Under the pieces are notes generated by a model. The model was not told where the DNA came from and did not search any database. It saw only the letters and a program-made list of their open reading frames with translations. 64,000 nt of DNA from Burkholderia sp. Bp8963 (GTDB taxonomy: Bacteria > Pseudomonadota > Gammaproteobacteria > Burkholderiales > Burkholderiaceae). Of the stretch, positions 43,055 to 51,683 are shown one piece after another. The stretch is from positions 1 to 64,000 of the forward strand of contig NZ_QTQP01000025.1 of NCBI RefSeq assembly GCF_003854275.1, written 5' to 3'. Within the stretch, counting starts at the first letter, position 1. Every line of letters begins with the position of its first letter. Made by a program: the position numbers and the translations under genes.

Positions 43055-44848
43055 CTAGCGCGCGACGGCGAGACCCGGTCCGGCCGGCAACCGCGCCCGG
43101 CATCCCGTTTCGACAAGCGCGAGCCGATGCGCGAATGCCGCAAGCGGATAGTCGAAGAAATACGCGCCGAGCTCACGCTTGTCCGCATAAAACGGATCGT
43201 CGTGCGGCGCATCGGCAGCGATCCGCAGCGTGCGCGCCCACGCGAACGCGAGCAGCAGCCACCCGACCAGCGCGAGATAGTCGTCCGCGACGCGATACGG
43301 CAACTCGGGATCGTCCGCGCTCGCGTGCATCACGTCCGATGTCGCGCGCTCGACATCCGCACACAGTGCGGCCACGCGCACGCCCGCTTCCTTCACGGTG
43401 CCGCCGCCGGATTCGCCGCAACGCTCGGCCTCCGCCCGCACGAGATCGAGCAGCGCACGCAGCCCCTCGCCGCGATCCGCGAGCACCTTGCGCGTCAGCA
43501 GATCGATCGCCTGGATCTCGTTTGTCCCTTCGTACAGCATCGACACGCGGCTGTCGCGCACCGTCTGCTCGATCCCGTATTCGTGGATATAGCCGTAGCC
43601 GCCGAACACCTGCAGCGCGTTCGACGCAGCCGCGAAGCCGTTCGCGGTGAAGAACGCCTTCGCGACCGGCGTCAGCAGCGACACGAGCCGCGACGCGGCC
43701 TGCCGCGCGGCCGGATCGGGATCGTGCGCGGCGACGTCGAGCCCGTGCCCGATCCAGTAGCCGATCGCGCGCTCGGCCTCGACGATCGCCCGTCCGTCGA
43801 GCAGGTTGCGCCGGATCGCCGGGTGCAGCGCGATCGGCGCCGCCGCGCCCGACGCGCACGTGCCGCCGGCCGCGCGCCCCTGTTCGCGGTCGCGCGCATA
43901 CGCTGACGCGGCCTGCGATGCGCTTTGCGCATGCCCGACACCCTGCATCGCGACCTGCAGCCGCGCCGCGTTCATCATCACGAACATCGACGCGAGGCCG
44001 CGATGCGGTTCGCCGACGAGCCAGCCGGCCGCCGCGTCGAAGCGCATCGCGCAGGTCGGGCTCGCCTTCAGCCCCATCTTCTTCTCGATGCCGTCGCACC
44101 AGACGCCGTTGCGCACGCGCCCGGCCGGCCCGTCGTGCCACTTCGGCACGACGAACAGCGACAGGCCCTTCGTGCCGGGTGGCGCATCCGGCAGCCGCGC
44201 GAGCACGAGATGCACGATGTTGTCGGTCAGGTCGTGCTCGCCGCCCGTGATGAACATCTTGCTGCCGCTGATCCGGTAGCCGTCGACGGCCGGATCGGGC
44301 ACCGCCTGCGTGCGCAGCAGGCCGAGGTCGCTGCCGGCCTGCGGCTCGGTCACGCACATCGTCGTCAGCCATTCGCCGCTCGCGATCTTCGGCAGCACGT
44401 CGCGCCGAAGCCGATCCGAGCCATGCGCGCGCAGGCACGCAACCGCGCCGTGCGTGAGCCCCGGCGACATCAGCCACGCGTGGTTCGCGGCCGCGAGCAT
44501 CTCCTGCAGCGCAACGTCGAGCAGATGCGGCAGCCCCTGCCCGCCGCAGTCCGGATCGAGCGCGAGCGTCGGCCAGCCGGCATCGACGTAGTCGCGATAC
44601 GCGTCGCGGAACCCGTCCGGCAGCGTCACGCCGCCGCCGTCGAAGCGGCAGCCCTGCAGGTCGCCGCTCGCGTTGAGCGGCGCGAGCCGCCCGGCCACGA
44701 AGCGCGCGGCTTCGTCGAGCACCTGCTGCGCGGTCGGCGCGTCGAGATCCGCCCATTCGGGCACGCGGCCCCACAACGCCGGCGCATCGAGCCATTCGTC
44801 GATCACGAAACGCATGTCGCGCAGCGGTGCGCGATACGGGTCAGTCAT
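43055..44848 (-). CDS. Acyl-CoA dehydrogenase of the ferulate operon
   Basis: A 597-residue flavoprotein of the large (about 600-residue) acyl-CoA dehydrogenase class. Motifs: MCVTEPQAGSDLG (flavin/substrate), the KMGLKASPTCAMRFD segment, and MLYEGTNEIQAIDL, which carries the catalytic Glu region. A C-terminal extension follows. AGGAG is 8 nt before ATG 44848. It is last in the ech-vdh-fcs-acd transcript. In Pseudomonas putida an acd gene with a thiolase (aat) accompanies fcs; here the thiolase is missing, so its place in ferulate degradation is uncertain. Confidence 0.9.
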   Translation of the reverse strand: MTDPYRAPLRDMRFVIDEWLDAPALWGRVPEWADLDAPTAQQVLDEAARFVAGRLAPLNASGDLQGCRFDGGGVTLPDGFRDAYRDYVDAGWPTLALDPDCGGQGLPHLLDVALQEMLAAANHAWLMSPGLTHGAVACLRAHGSDRLRRDVLPKIASGEWLTTMCVTEPQAGSDLGLLRTQAVPDPAVDGYRISGSKMFITGGEHDLTDNIVHLVLARLPDAPPGTKGLSLFVVPKWHDGPAGRVRNGVWCDGIEKKMGLKASPTCAMRFDAAAGWLVGEPHRGLASMFVMMNAARLQVAMQGVGHAQSASQAASAYARDREQGRAAGGTCASGAAAPIALHPAIRRNLLDGRAIVEAERAIGYWIGHGLDVAAHDPDPAARQAASRLVSLLTPVAKAFFTANGFAAASNALQVFGGYGYIHEYGIEQTVRDSRVSMLYEGTNEIQAIDLLTRKVLADRGEGLRALLDLVRAEAERCGESGGGTVKEAGVRVAALCADVERATSDVMHASADDPELPYRVADDYLALVGWLLLAFAWARTLRIAADAPHDDPFYADKRELGAYFFDYPLAAFAHRLALVETGCRARLPAGPGLAVAR

Positions 44849-44889
44849 CGTTTGCACTCCTGATACGGCTCAGTCATCGTTCGCATTCC

Positions 44890-46803
44890 TCACGCACGAC
44901 GCGCCGAGCCGGCGAAGATCACGCCGGTTTCCGCTGCATCGGCCGCGTCCGCCGCATACATCGCGTCGACCAGCGCCGCGCGCTGCGCGAGCACCGCGCG
45001 CTGGTTGATCGAGCCTTTGTCGGTGATCTCGCCGAGATCGAGCGACGGCGGCTCGTCGAGCACGCGCAGCCGCGAGATGAAGGTCGCGCTGCCGGTCGCG
45101 TCGCGGTTCAGGCGCGCCAGCAAGTCCGCGAAGAACGCGCGCACGGCCGGCGCGCGCAGCACGGCGCGCGGATCGGCGTCGGGCCCCGCGCCGGCGAGGC
45201 GCCGGCAATCGTCGACACGCGGAAAGATCATCGCGCCGACGTCGTCGCGGTTCATCCCCGTGACGACCGCGTCCTGCACGTACGGCGCGCCGTTCGAGAT
45301 GATCCTCGCGCGCATCGGCCCGACGCTCACGAACGTGCCCGACGACAGCTTGAAATCCTCGGCGATCCGGCCGTCGAACATCAGGCCGATGTCCGGTCGC
45401 TGCGGATCGGCGAAACGCACCGCGTCGCCGCTGCGGTAATAGCCTTCGTCGTCGAACACGTGCTGCGCGTCCGCGCCGCTCGCGCGCCAGTAGCCGGCCA
45501 TCACGTTCGGCCCGCGAAAGCGCGCCTCGAGCTTGCCGTCGACCGGCACGAGCTTCGCCTCGCAGCCGGGCGCGGGCAGGCCGATGTAGCCGGCACCGGA
45601 CAGCGGCCCGGTCGTGAACAGGCACGACGGCGCGGCCTCGGTCATGCCGAGCCCCGCCATGATGCGGATGCGCTCGCCGCAGTGCGCAAGCGTCACGCGC
45701 TCGAGCCGCTCCCACGCAGCCTGCGACAGCCCCGCGCCCGCGAAGAAGTACATCTTCACGCGCGAGAAGAAGGTCGCGCGCAACTCGGCGTCCGTTTCGA
45801 GCGCGGCCGTCAGCTCTTCCCAACCCTTCGGCACGTTGAAGTACAGCGTCGGCGCGATCTCGCGCAGGTTGCGCAGCGTCTCGTCGAACTTGCCGGGCAC
45901 CGGCTTGCCGTCGTCGATATACAGCGTGCCGCCGTTGTAGAGCGCGATGCCGACGTTGTGGCTGCCGCCGAACGTGTGGTTCCACGGCAGCCAGTCGACC
46001 AGCACCGGCGGCTCGAGGCCGAACTGCGGGAACGTCTCGAGCAGCATCTGCTGGTTGCTGCACAGCATCCGGTGCGTGGTCGGCACCGCCTTCGGCAGCC
46101 GGGTCGAGCCGGACGTGAACAGGAACTTCGCGATGCCGTCGCCGGTGAGCGCGTCGTGGGCCGCATCGACGCTGCCCGGCACCGTGTCGAGCAGCGACGC
46201 GAAGCGCGTGACGCCGCGCATTTCGTCCGGTGCCGACACGACCACGCGTTCGACGTCGGGCGGCACGGCCGCATCGAGCGCGGCCTGGAACGCATGGCCG
46301 TCGGCCGCGAACACGAGGCCGGGCGTCAGCAGCGACAGCGCATGGCGAAGCTTGCCGAAATCGGTCGACACGAGCGAATACGCGGGCGACAGCGGCGCAT
46401 ACGGAATGCCGGCCCACATCGCGCCGAACGCGACCTGCAGGTGTTCGAGATCGTTGCCGGACAGGATCGCGACCGGCCGCTCGGCCGACAGCCCGCGATC
46501 GAGCAGCGCCTGGCCGATCGCGCGCGCGCGGTCGAGCATCTGCGCGTACGTGATGCCGATCCACGCGCCGTCCGGGCCGCGCCGTGCGACCAGCCAGCGG
46601 TCCGGGTGCGCGTGCGCGCCGCTGACGAGCCGGTCGGTCAACCGGCGCGGATACGCGCCGAGCGGCGTGTCGGCGCGCAGGTACCAGCAGCCGTCGCGCT
46701 GCACGATGTGCGGCGGCGCCGCGCCGATCGCGACGGGCCGGTAGCCGGCGGACGCGGGCGGCGCGGCGGCGGCGCCGCGCGGTTGGGTCGGATCCGCAAT
46801 CAA
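44890..46803 (-). CDS. fcs: Feruloyl-CoA synthetase
   Basis: A 637-residue ANL-superfamily ligase that activates ferulate or p-coumarate with CoA and ATP. The AMP-binding motif reads FLFTSGSTRLPKAVPTTHRM (about residues 225-245). The following YFFAGAGLSQAAWERLER, GLGMTEAAP and FRGPNVMAGYW motifs lead to a C-terminal lid. The start is TTG at 46803 with AGGAG 7 nt upstream; the frame upstream of it lacks such a site. It lies third in the ferulate operon. A 9-bp-stem hairpin sits in the spacer before it. Confidence 0.9.
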   Translation of the reverse strand: MIADPTQPRGAAAAPPASAGYRPVAIGAAPPHIVQRDGCWYLRADTPLGAYPRRLTDRLVSGAHAHPDRWLVARRGPDGAWIGITYAQMLDRARAIGQALLDRGLSAERPVAILSGNDLEHLQVAFGAMWAGIPYAPLSPAYSLVSTDFGKLRHALSLLTPGLVFAADGHAFQAALDAAVPPDVERVVVSAPDEMRGVTRFASLLDTVPGSVDAAHDALTGDGIAKFLFTSGSTRLPKAVPTTHRMLCSNQQMLLETFPQFGLEPPVLVDWLPWNHTFGGSHNVGIALYNGGTLYIDDGKPVPGKFDETLRNLREIAPTLYFNVPKGWEELTAALETDAELRATFFSRVKMYFFAGAGLSQAAWERLERVTLAHCGERIRIMAGLGMTEAAPSCLFTTGPLSGAGYIGLPAPGCEAKLVPVDGKLEARFRGPNVMAGYWRASGADAQHVFDDEGYYRSGDAVRFADPQRPDIGLMFDGRIAEDFKLSSGTFVSVGPMRARIISNGAPYVQDAVVTGMNRDDVGAMIFPRVDDCRRLAGAGPDADPRAVLRAPAVRAFFADLLARLNRDATGSATFISRLRVLDEPPSLDLGEITDKGSINQRAVLAQRAALVDAMYAADAADAAETGVIFAGSARRA

Positions 46804-46896
46804 GGTGTGTCTCCTGTGTCGGCCGAACCTGGCGCTTCGGCGTCCGGTTCGGTCCCATGCTTCGCACTCTGAGCCCATCCAGCCGGGCCGGACTCA

Positions 46897-46919
46897 CCGG
46901 ACGCACTCATTGCGTCCGG
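46897..46919 (-). promoter_or_regulatory. Hairpin in the vdh-fcs spacer
   Basis: CCGGACGCA (46897-46905) pairs exactly with TGCGTCCGG (46911-46919) over a 5-nt loop, within the 169-bp spacer between vdh and fcs. No U-run. It may stabilise the upstream mRNA or lower expression of fcs and acd. Confidence 0.5.
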
Positions 46920-46972
46920 CGGGCACTTCATTGTGTCGCTGTTGTAGTTATTGCCGCGCTGTCGCGGCCCGC

Positions 46973-48424
46973 TCAGATCGGGTAGTGGCGCGGCCCGGTC
47001 TGCACGGTGATCCAGCGCAGGTCGGTGAACTCGGCAATCGACGCCTTGCTGCCGAAGCGGCCGTAGCCGCTCGCCTTCACGCCGCCGAACGGCATCTGCG
47101 CCTCGTCGTGCACGGTCGGGCCGTTGATGTGGCAGATACCCGACTCGACACGTTTCGCGAGATTCATCGCGCGCGCGATGTCGCGGCTGAACACCGCCGC
47201 CGACAGCCCGTATTCGCTGTCGTTCGCGGCCGCGAGCGCGGCTTCGTCGCCGTCGACGCGCTGCACGGTCACGACCGGCCCGAACGATTCGTCTGCGTAG
47301 AGTTTCATGTCGCGCGTGATGCCGTCGACGATCGTCGGCTGCATCACCGCGCCGTCGACGTCGCAGCCGAGCGGCAACGCGGCGCCATGCTCGCGCGCAT
47401 CGGCAACGAGCGCCGCGATGCGCTGCGCGGCCGCCGCGCTCTCGAGCGTACCGAGCACCACGCCCGGCGCCGCCGGGTTGCCGGCCTTCAGCGTGCGCGC
47501 CTTCGCGACGAGCTTGTCGACGAAGGCATCGGCGACCTTGCTGTCGACGATCACGCGCTCGGTCGACATGCAGATCTGCCCCTGGTTGAAGAACGCGCCG
47601 AACGCGACCGCATCGACCGCCGCGTCGAGATCCGCGTCGTCGAGCACGAGCACCGGCGCCTTGCCGCCGAGTTCGAGCAGCGCGGGCTTCAGGTGCCGCG
47701 CCGCCAGCTCGGCGACGATCCGGCCGACGCGCGTCGAGCCCGTGAAGTTCACGCGCCGCACGGCCGGGTTCGCGATCAGCCGCTCGACGAGCGCGGGCGC
47801 GTCTTGCGGCGCATGCGTGATCACGTTGACGACGCCGTCGCCGAGGCCCGCGTCGTGCAGCACGCTGCCGATCAGCCGATGCACGCCCGGGCAGCCTTCC
47901 GACGCCTTCAGCACGACCGTGTTGCCGCACGCGAGCGGCATCGCGAGCGCGCGGGTCGCGAGGATCACCGGCGCATTCCACGGCGCGATGCCGAGCACGA
48001 CGCCGCATGGCTGGCGCACGGCCATCGCAAGACTGCCCGGCACGTCAGACGGGATCACTGCGCCGTCGATCTGGGTCGTCATCGCGGCCGCCTCGCGCAG
48101 CATGTTCGCGGCGAGCATCACGTTGAAGCCGTACCAGTTCGCCATCGCGCCGGTTTCCGCGCGGCCCGTCTCGATGAATTCGCCGGCGCGCGCATCCATC
48201 CGGTCGGCGGCGGCCATCAGACGCCGGCGCCGCTCGGTCGGCGCGAGCGCCGCCCACGCGGGAAACGCGCGCGCAGCCGCCGCGACCGCCGCATCGGCGT
48301 CGGCGAGCGTCGCCGCGGCCGCGCGCGATGCCACCTGCCCCGTCGCCGGATCGATCCGGTCGAACGTGCCGCCGTCCGACGCGCCGCGCGACACGCCGTC
48401 GATCAACAAACTCACTTCGTGCAT
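46973..48424 (-). CDS. vdh: Vanillin dehydrogenase
   Basis: A 483-residue NAD(P)-dependent aldehyde dehydrogenase that oxidises vanillin to vanillate. Motifs: GIAPWNAPVILATRA (cofactor), NFTGSTRVGRIVAE, the catalytic Glu in LELGGKAPVLVLDDADLD, and the catalytic Cys in FFNQGQICMSTERVIV. The GAFFNQGQICMSTER form is typical of the salicylaldehyde/vanillin group. Position between ech and fcs supports vanillin as substrate. Confidence 0.92.
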   Translation of the reverse strand: MHEVSLLIDGVSRGASDGGTFDRIDPATGQVASRAAAATLADADAAVAAAARAFPAWAALAPTERRRRLMAAADRMDARAGEFIETGRAETGAMANWYGFNVMLAANMLREAAAMTTQIDGAVIPSDVPGSLAMAVRQPCGVVLGIAPWNAPVILATRALAMPLACGNTVVLKASEGCPGVHRLIGSVLHDAGLGDGVVNVITHAPQDAPALVERLIANPAVRRVNFTGSTRVGRIVAELAARHLKPALLELGGKAPVLVLDDADLDAAVDAVAFGAFFNQGQICMSTERVIVDSKVADAFVDKLVAKARTLKAGNPAAPGVVLGTLESAAAAQRIAALVADAREHGAALPLGCDVDGAVMQPTIVDGITRDMKLYADESFGPVVTVQRVDGDEAALAAANDSEYGLSAAVFSRDIARAMNLAKRVESGICHINGPTVHDEAQMPFGGVKASGYGRFGSKASIAEFTDLRWITVQTGPRHYPI

Positions 48425-48467
48425 TTCGCTGTCTCCGCTCAGGTCCGGTTGCGTGCGGTGCGCCCGC

Positions 48468-49295
48468 TCAGCGCTTGTACGCCTGCAGGCCCGGCTTGAT
48501 GCTCTTGTCGTCGAGGAACTGCTTGAGCCCCTGCTCGCGGCCGCCTTCCGGATCGCGATGGTTCGCCTGGTCGAGCTTCGCGTACAGGTAGTCCTCGTTC
48601 TGCTCCCACGTCAGTTCGCGGCAGCGCTTGAAGCCGTGCTTCGCGTTGCGGATCACGACCGGGTTCTTGTCGAGCAGCTTCGCGGCAAGCGCGCGCACTT
48701 CGTCGCGCAACTGCGCGCGCGGCACGCTCTTGTTGACGAGCCCCATCTTCGCGGCCTGCTGTCCCGTGAACGTGTCGCCGGTCATGATGTAGTACAGCGC
48801 CTCGCGGTGGCCGACCGTGTCCGCCATCGCCTTGCTGACGAGGTTGCCGGGCGGGATGCCCCAGTTGATCTCCGACAGGCCGAACACCGCTTCGTCGGCC
48901 GCGATCGCGAGATCGCATGCGACGAGCGGCGAGAACCCGCCGCCGAAGCACCAGCCGTTGACCATCGCGATCGTCGGCTTCGCGTACATGCGCAGCAGTT
49001 GCCACTGCCAGCGGCTCGCATCGCGGCGGATCTTCTCCTGCAGGATCTCCGGGCCCGCATCCACTTCGCGGAAATACTCCTTCAGGTCCATCCCGGCCGT
49101 CCACGCGTCGCCTTCGCCCGTCAGCACGAGCACCTGCGCTTCCTGGTCGAGCTCGAGCGTTTCCAGCACGTCGATCATCTCCGCGTTCAGCGTCGGGCTC
49201 ATCGCATTGCGCTTCTCCGGACGGTTCAGCGCAACCCACGCGATCCCGCCCTCGACCGTGACTTTCACGGTATTCCAGCGACCTTCGTAACTCAT
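48468..49295 (-). CDS. ech: Feruloyl-CoA hydratase/lyase
   Basis: A 275-residue crotonase-fold enzyme that hydrates feruloyl-CoA and cleaves it to vanillin and acetyl-CoA. The oxyanion-hole segments are GDAWTAGMDLKEYFREVDAG and NGWCFGGGFSPLVACDLAIA, and the lyase-type SEINWGIPPGNLVSKAM follows. It is the first gene of the ferulate operon. GGAGA lies before the ATG at 49295. A perfect MarR-type palindrome lies 52 bp upstream of the start. Confidence 0.93.
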   Translation of the reverse strand: MSYEGRWNTVKVTVEGGIAWVALNRPEKRNAMSPTLNAEMIDVLETLELDQEAQVLVLTGEGDAWTAGMDLKEYFREVDAGPEILQEKIRRDASRWQWQLLRMYAKPTIAMVNGWCFGGGFSPLVACDLAIAADEAVFGLSEINWGIPPGNLVSKAMADTVGHREALYYIMTGDTFTGQQAAKMGLVNKSVPRAQLRDEVRALAAKLLDKNPVVIRNAKHGFKRCRELTWEQNEDYLYAKLDQANHRDPEGGREQGLKQFLDDKSIKPGLQAYKR

Positions 49296-49346
49296 CTTCG
49301 TTCTCCAATGACAGTGCCGCCCCTCGCGACTCGCTGCCAATTTACT

Positions 49347-49361
49347 ATCAGGTAGCCTGAT
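49347..49361 (-). promoter_or_regulatory. MarR-type operator of the ferulate operon (site 4)
   Basis: ATCAGGTAGCCTGAT is a perfect copy of ATCAGG-N3-CCTGAT, 52-66 bp before the ech ATG, in an AT-rich stretch that should be the promoter. Confidence 0.8.
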
Positions 49362-49458
49362 ATGTAAAGCGGAATGGAACGGGCTCAGGACAAACCCCTA
49401 ATCGGGCGTGAACGTGTGGTTTAGCGAGAGGTATGTCGCCGGGCGGCGACTGTGTGAT

Positions 49459-49498
<40 letters not shown>

Positions 49499-49539
49499 TG
49501 CGATCATGCGCGATAGCCACGCCGACCGCACCGTCACGC

Positions 49540-50460
49540 TCACCTTGTGCGCTTCAACGCAAAGCGCGCCGTCGGCATTCCCGCGTACCGCGTCTGCGCA
49601 ACGAACACACCGCCGGCGTGCGCGTCGTTCGCGAGCGCCGCATCGTCCAGCCCGACCCGCGCGCTCGTCACGTACAGGCGCCCGGCTTCGTCGAGCGCCA
49701 CGCAGCTCGGCTGCGCGGTCGGCACTGCGATGCGATCGGTCTCGACGCCATCCGCGCCGTAACGGACGACACGCCGTGCGCCCCACTGCGCATTCCACAC
49801 ACCGCCGTCGCGATCGACCGTCGAGCCGTCCGGTTCGCCGTCTGTATCCGTCAGGCGTGCAAACGTTCGCACGCGATCGACGCTGCCCTCCGCGCGGTAA
49901 TCGCAGACGAGAATTTCACGTGTGGGCGAATCGCAGAACACCATCCGCGAGCCATCCGGCGAGAACCCGATGCTGTTCGCGATCGCGGCCGGCGGCAGCG
50001 CGAGCCGTTCGAGCGTCAAATCCGGGTTGAGGCGGTAGAACCCGCCGATCGCGCGCGGCGCCGCGCCGCCGCCTTCGTCCTTCATCCCGAACACGAATGC
50101 GCCGTGCGGATCGCAGCGGCCGTCGTTGAGCCGCGTCGGCAGCTCGGGCTCGACGTCGACGATGTGCGTGAAGCTCGCCGTGCGGACATCGAAGCACGCG
50201 AGACGCGTCGCGAGCCCGACGAGCAGCACGTCGGGCTCGTCGGTCAACGCGAAACACGCGAGCCGTTCGGGCATCGGCCAGCTCGTCGCGCCCGTGCCGT
50301 CCGCGCGGCAGCGCCACAGCCGCGCGCCTTCGATGTCCGTCCAGTACAGCGCGTGCGTTGCATCGCACCATGTCGCGCCTTCGCCGAGCGTATTGCGGCA
50401 GTCCACGAGCAACGTCGCCGATGCATTCGCCGCCGATGCCGCCTGATTCTCCTGATGCAT
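49540..50460 (-). CDS. SMP-30/gluconolactonase family, probable L-arabinonolactonase
   Basis: A 306-residue six-bladed beta-propeller lactonase. It shows the metal-binding Glu in LGEGATWCDATHALYWTDIE, the Asn in LPTRLNDGRCDPHG, the NSIGFSPDGSRMVFCDS segment and the final Asp in EPDGSTVDRDGGVWNAQW. In the non-phosphorylative pathway it opens L-arabinono-lactone to L-arabinonate. It is last in the arabinose operon, 65 bp after araH. CGGAGA precedes the ATG. Confidence 0.87.
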   Translation of the reverse strand: MHQENQAASAANASATLLVDCRNTLGEGATWCDATHALYWTDIEGARLWRCRADGTGATSWPMPERLACFALTDEPDVLLVGLATRLACFDVRTASFTHIVDVEPELPTRLNDGRCDPHGAFVFGMKDEGGGAAPRAIGGFYRLNPDLTLERLALPPAAIANSIGFSPDGSRMVFCDSPTREILVCDYRAEGSVDRVRTFARLTDTDGEPDGSTVDRDGGVWNAQWGARRVVRYGADGVETDRIAVPTAQPSCVALDEAGRLYVTSARVGLDDAALANDAHAGGVFVAQTRYAGMPTARFALKRTR

Positions 50461-50525
50461 GCTGTCTCCGGAATCCCTGTTTGCATTCGCGCGCCGCGAT
50501 GGTTTGCAGGATCCCGGCCCGGCCG

Positions 50526-51545
50526 TCAGATCCGCATCGCGCGGCGCTGATTGCGACGATACTGGTCGAACAGCACGGCGAGCAACAGAATCCCGCCGCG
50601 TATCAGATATTGGTAAAACGTCGGCACGTTCAGCAGGCTCATTGCATCCTGCACGGCGCCCATGATCAGCACGCCGACGAGCACGCCGGAAATCGTCGCG
50701 ACACCGCCCGTCAACGACACGCCGCCGAGCACGCACGCGGAGATCACGCCGAGTTCGAGGCCGACCGACGTCTTCGGGTCGCCGAGGCTCATCCGCGACG
50801 CGAGCATCACGCCGGCAAAACCGGTCACGAGCCCCTGCAGCACGAACACGGTGATCCGGATGCGCATCACCGGCAGTCCCGCGAGCAGTGCCGCGTCGCC
50901 GTTGCCGCCGACCGCCAGCACGTTCTTGCCGAACACCGTCTTGCGCAGCAGGAAGCCGAACACGACGAAGCCGACGATGTTGCTCCAGATCGGATACGAG
51001 ATGCCGAGGAACGACCCCGAGCCGAGTTCGAAGAAGCGCTCCTCGGAGATCATCACCGCGTCGCCGTTCGACGTGATGAACGCGAGCCCGCGCACGACCT
51101 CCATCATCGCGAGCGTGACGATCAGCGAATTGATCCGCCAGCGCGCGATCAGCACGCCGTTGACGAGCCCGACCGCGCCGCCCGCGAGCACGCCGGCAAC
51201 CGTGCCGAGCAGCACGCTGTGCGTCGCGGTGATCAGCGTCGACGCGACGACGCCCGAGAACGCGACGATCGACGCGACCGACAGGTCGACCTCGCCAAGC
51301 GCGAGCACGAACATCATCGTCACCGCGATCGAACCGATCAGCGTGACCGACAGCAGCAGGCCCTGGATGTTGCGGGGCGTGAGGAAATCCGGCACGGTCA
51401 GCGACAGCGTCGCGAACAGCACGACGAACACCATCACGATGCCGGAGCGGTTGATCAGGTCCCACATGCCGCCGCGCGCGTGTGCCGCTGGTGCGGGCGT
51501 GTCGGTGGAAGAGGAAGTGCCTTGAGGTTGCATGGTTTGGCTCAT
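50526..51545 (-). CDS. araH: L-arabinose ABC transporter permease
   Basis: A 339-residue inner-membrane permease with eight to ten helices of the ribose/arabinose class. The conserved LALGEVDLSVASIVAFSGVV loop and the late VLGGVSLTGGVATISGVLVG are the family's signatures. It forms a homodimer with the AraG ATPase. An N-terminal hydrophilic Thr/Ser/Pro stretch (residues 1-25) precedes the first helix. No strong ribosome-binding site is seen; ATG 51545 is used, with another ATG 12 nt downstream. Confidence 0.9.
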   Translation of the reverse strand: MSQTMQPQGTSSSTDTPAPAAHARGGMWDLINRSGIVMVFVVLFATLSLTVPDFLTPRNIQGLLLSVTLIGSIAVTMMFVLALGEVDLSVASIVAFSGVVASTLITATHSVLLGTVAGVLAGGAVGLVNGVLIARWRINSLIVTLAMMEVVRGLAFITSNGDAVMISEERFFELGSGSFLGISYPIWSNIVGFVVFGFLLRKTVFGKNVLAVGGNGDAALLAGLPVMRIRITVFVLQGLVTGFAGVMLASRMSLGDPKTSVGLELGVISACVLGGVSLTGGVATISGVLVGVLIMGAVQDAMSLLNVPTFYQYLIRGGILLLAVLFDQYRRNQRRAMRI

Positions 51546-51626
51546 GTCGTTACGTCGTTTCCATTCCGGTTTCGCTTCGGTCCTGCCGCGGCGCGCGTTC
51601 GGGCGCCGCGCGTCGGCTTCCGTCCT

Positions 51627-51670
51627 GTTTCGCTGCCGTTTCGTTGCAGTTTCGTTGCAGTTTCGTTGCG
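51627..51670. repeat. 11-bp tandem repeat in the araG-araH spacer
   Basis: Four copies of GTTTCGTTGCA (51627, 51638, 51649, 51660), the middle two identical. It occupies part of the 138-bp spacer of the operon. Confidence 0.9.
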
Positions 51671-51683
51671 CCGGCGTGCGCCG

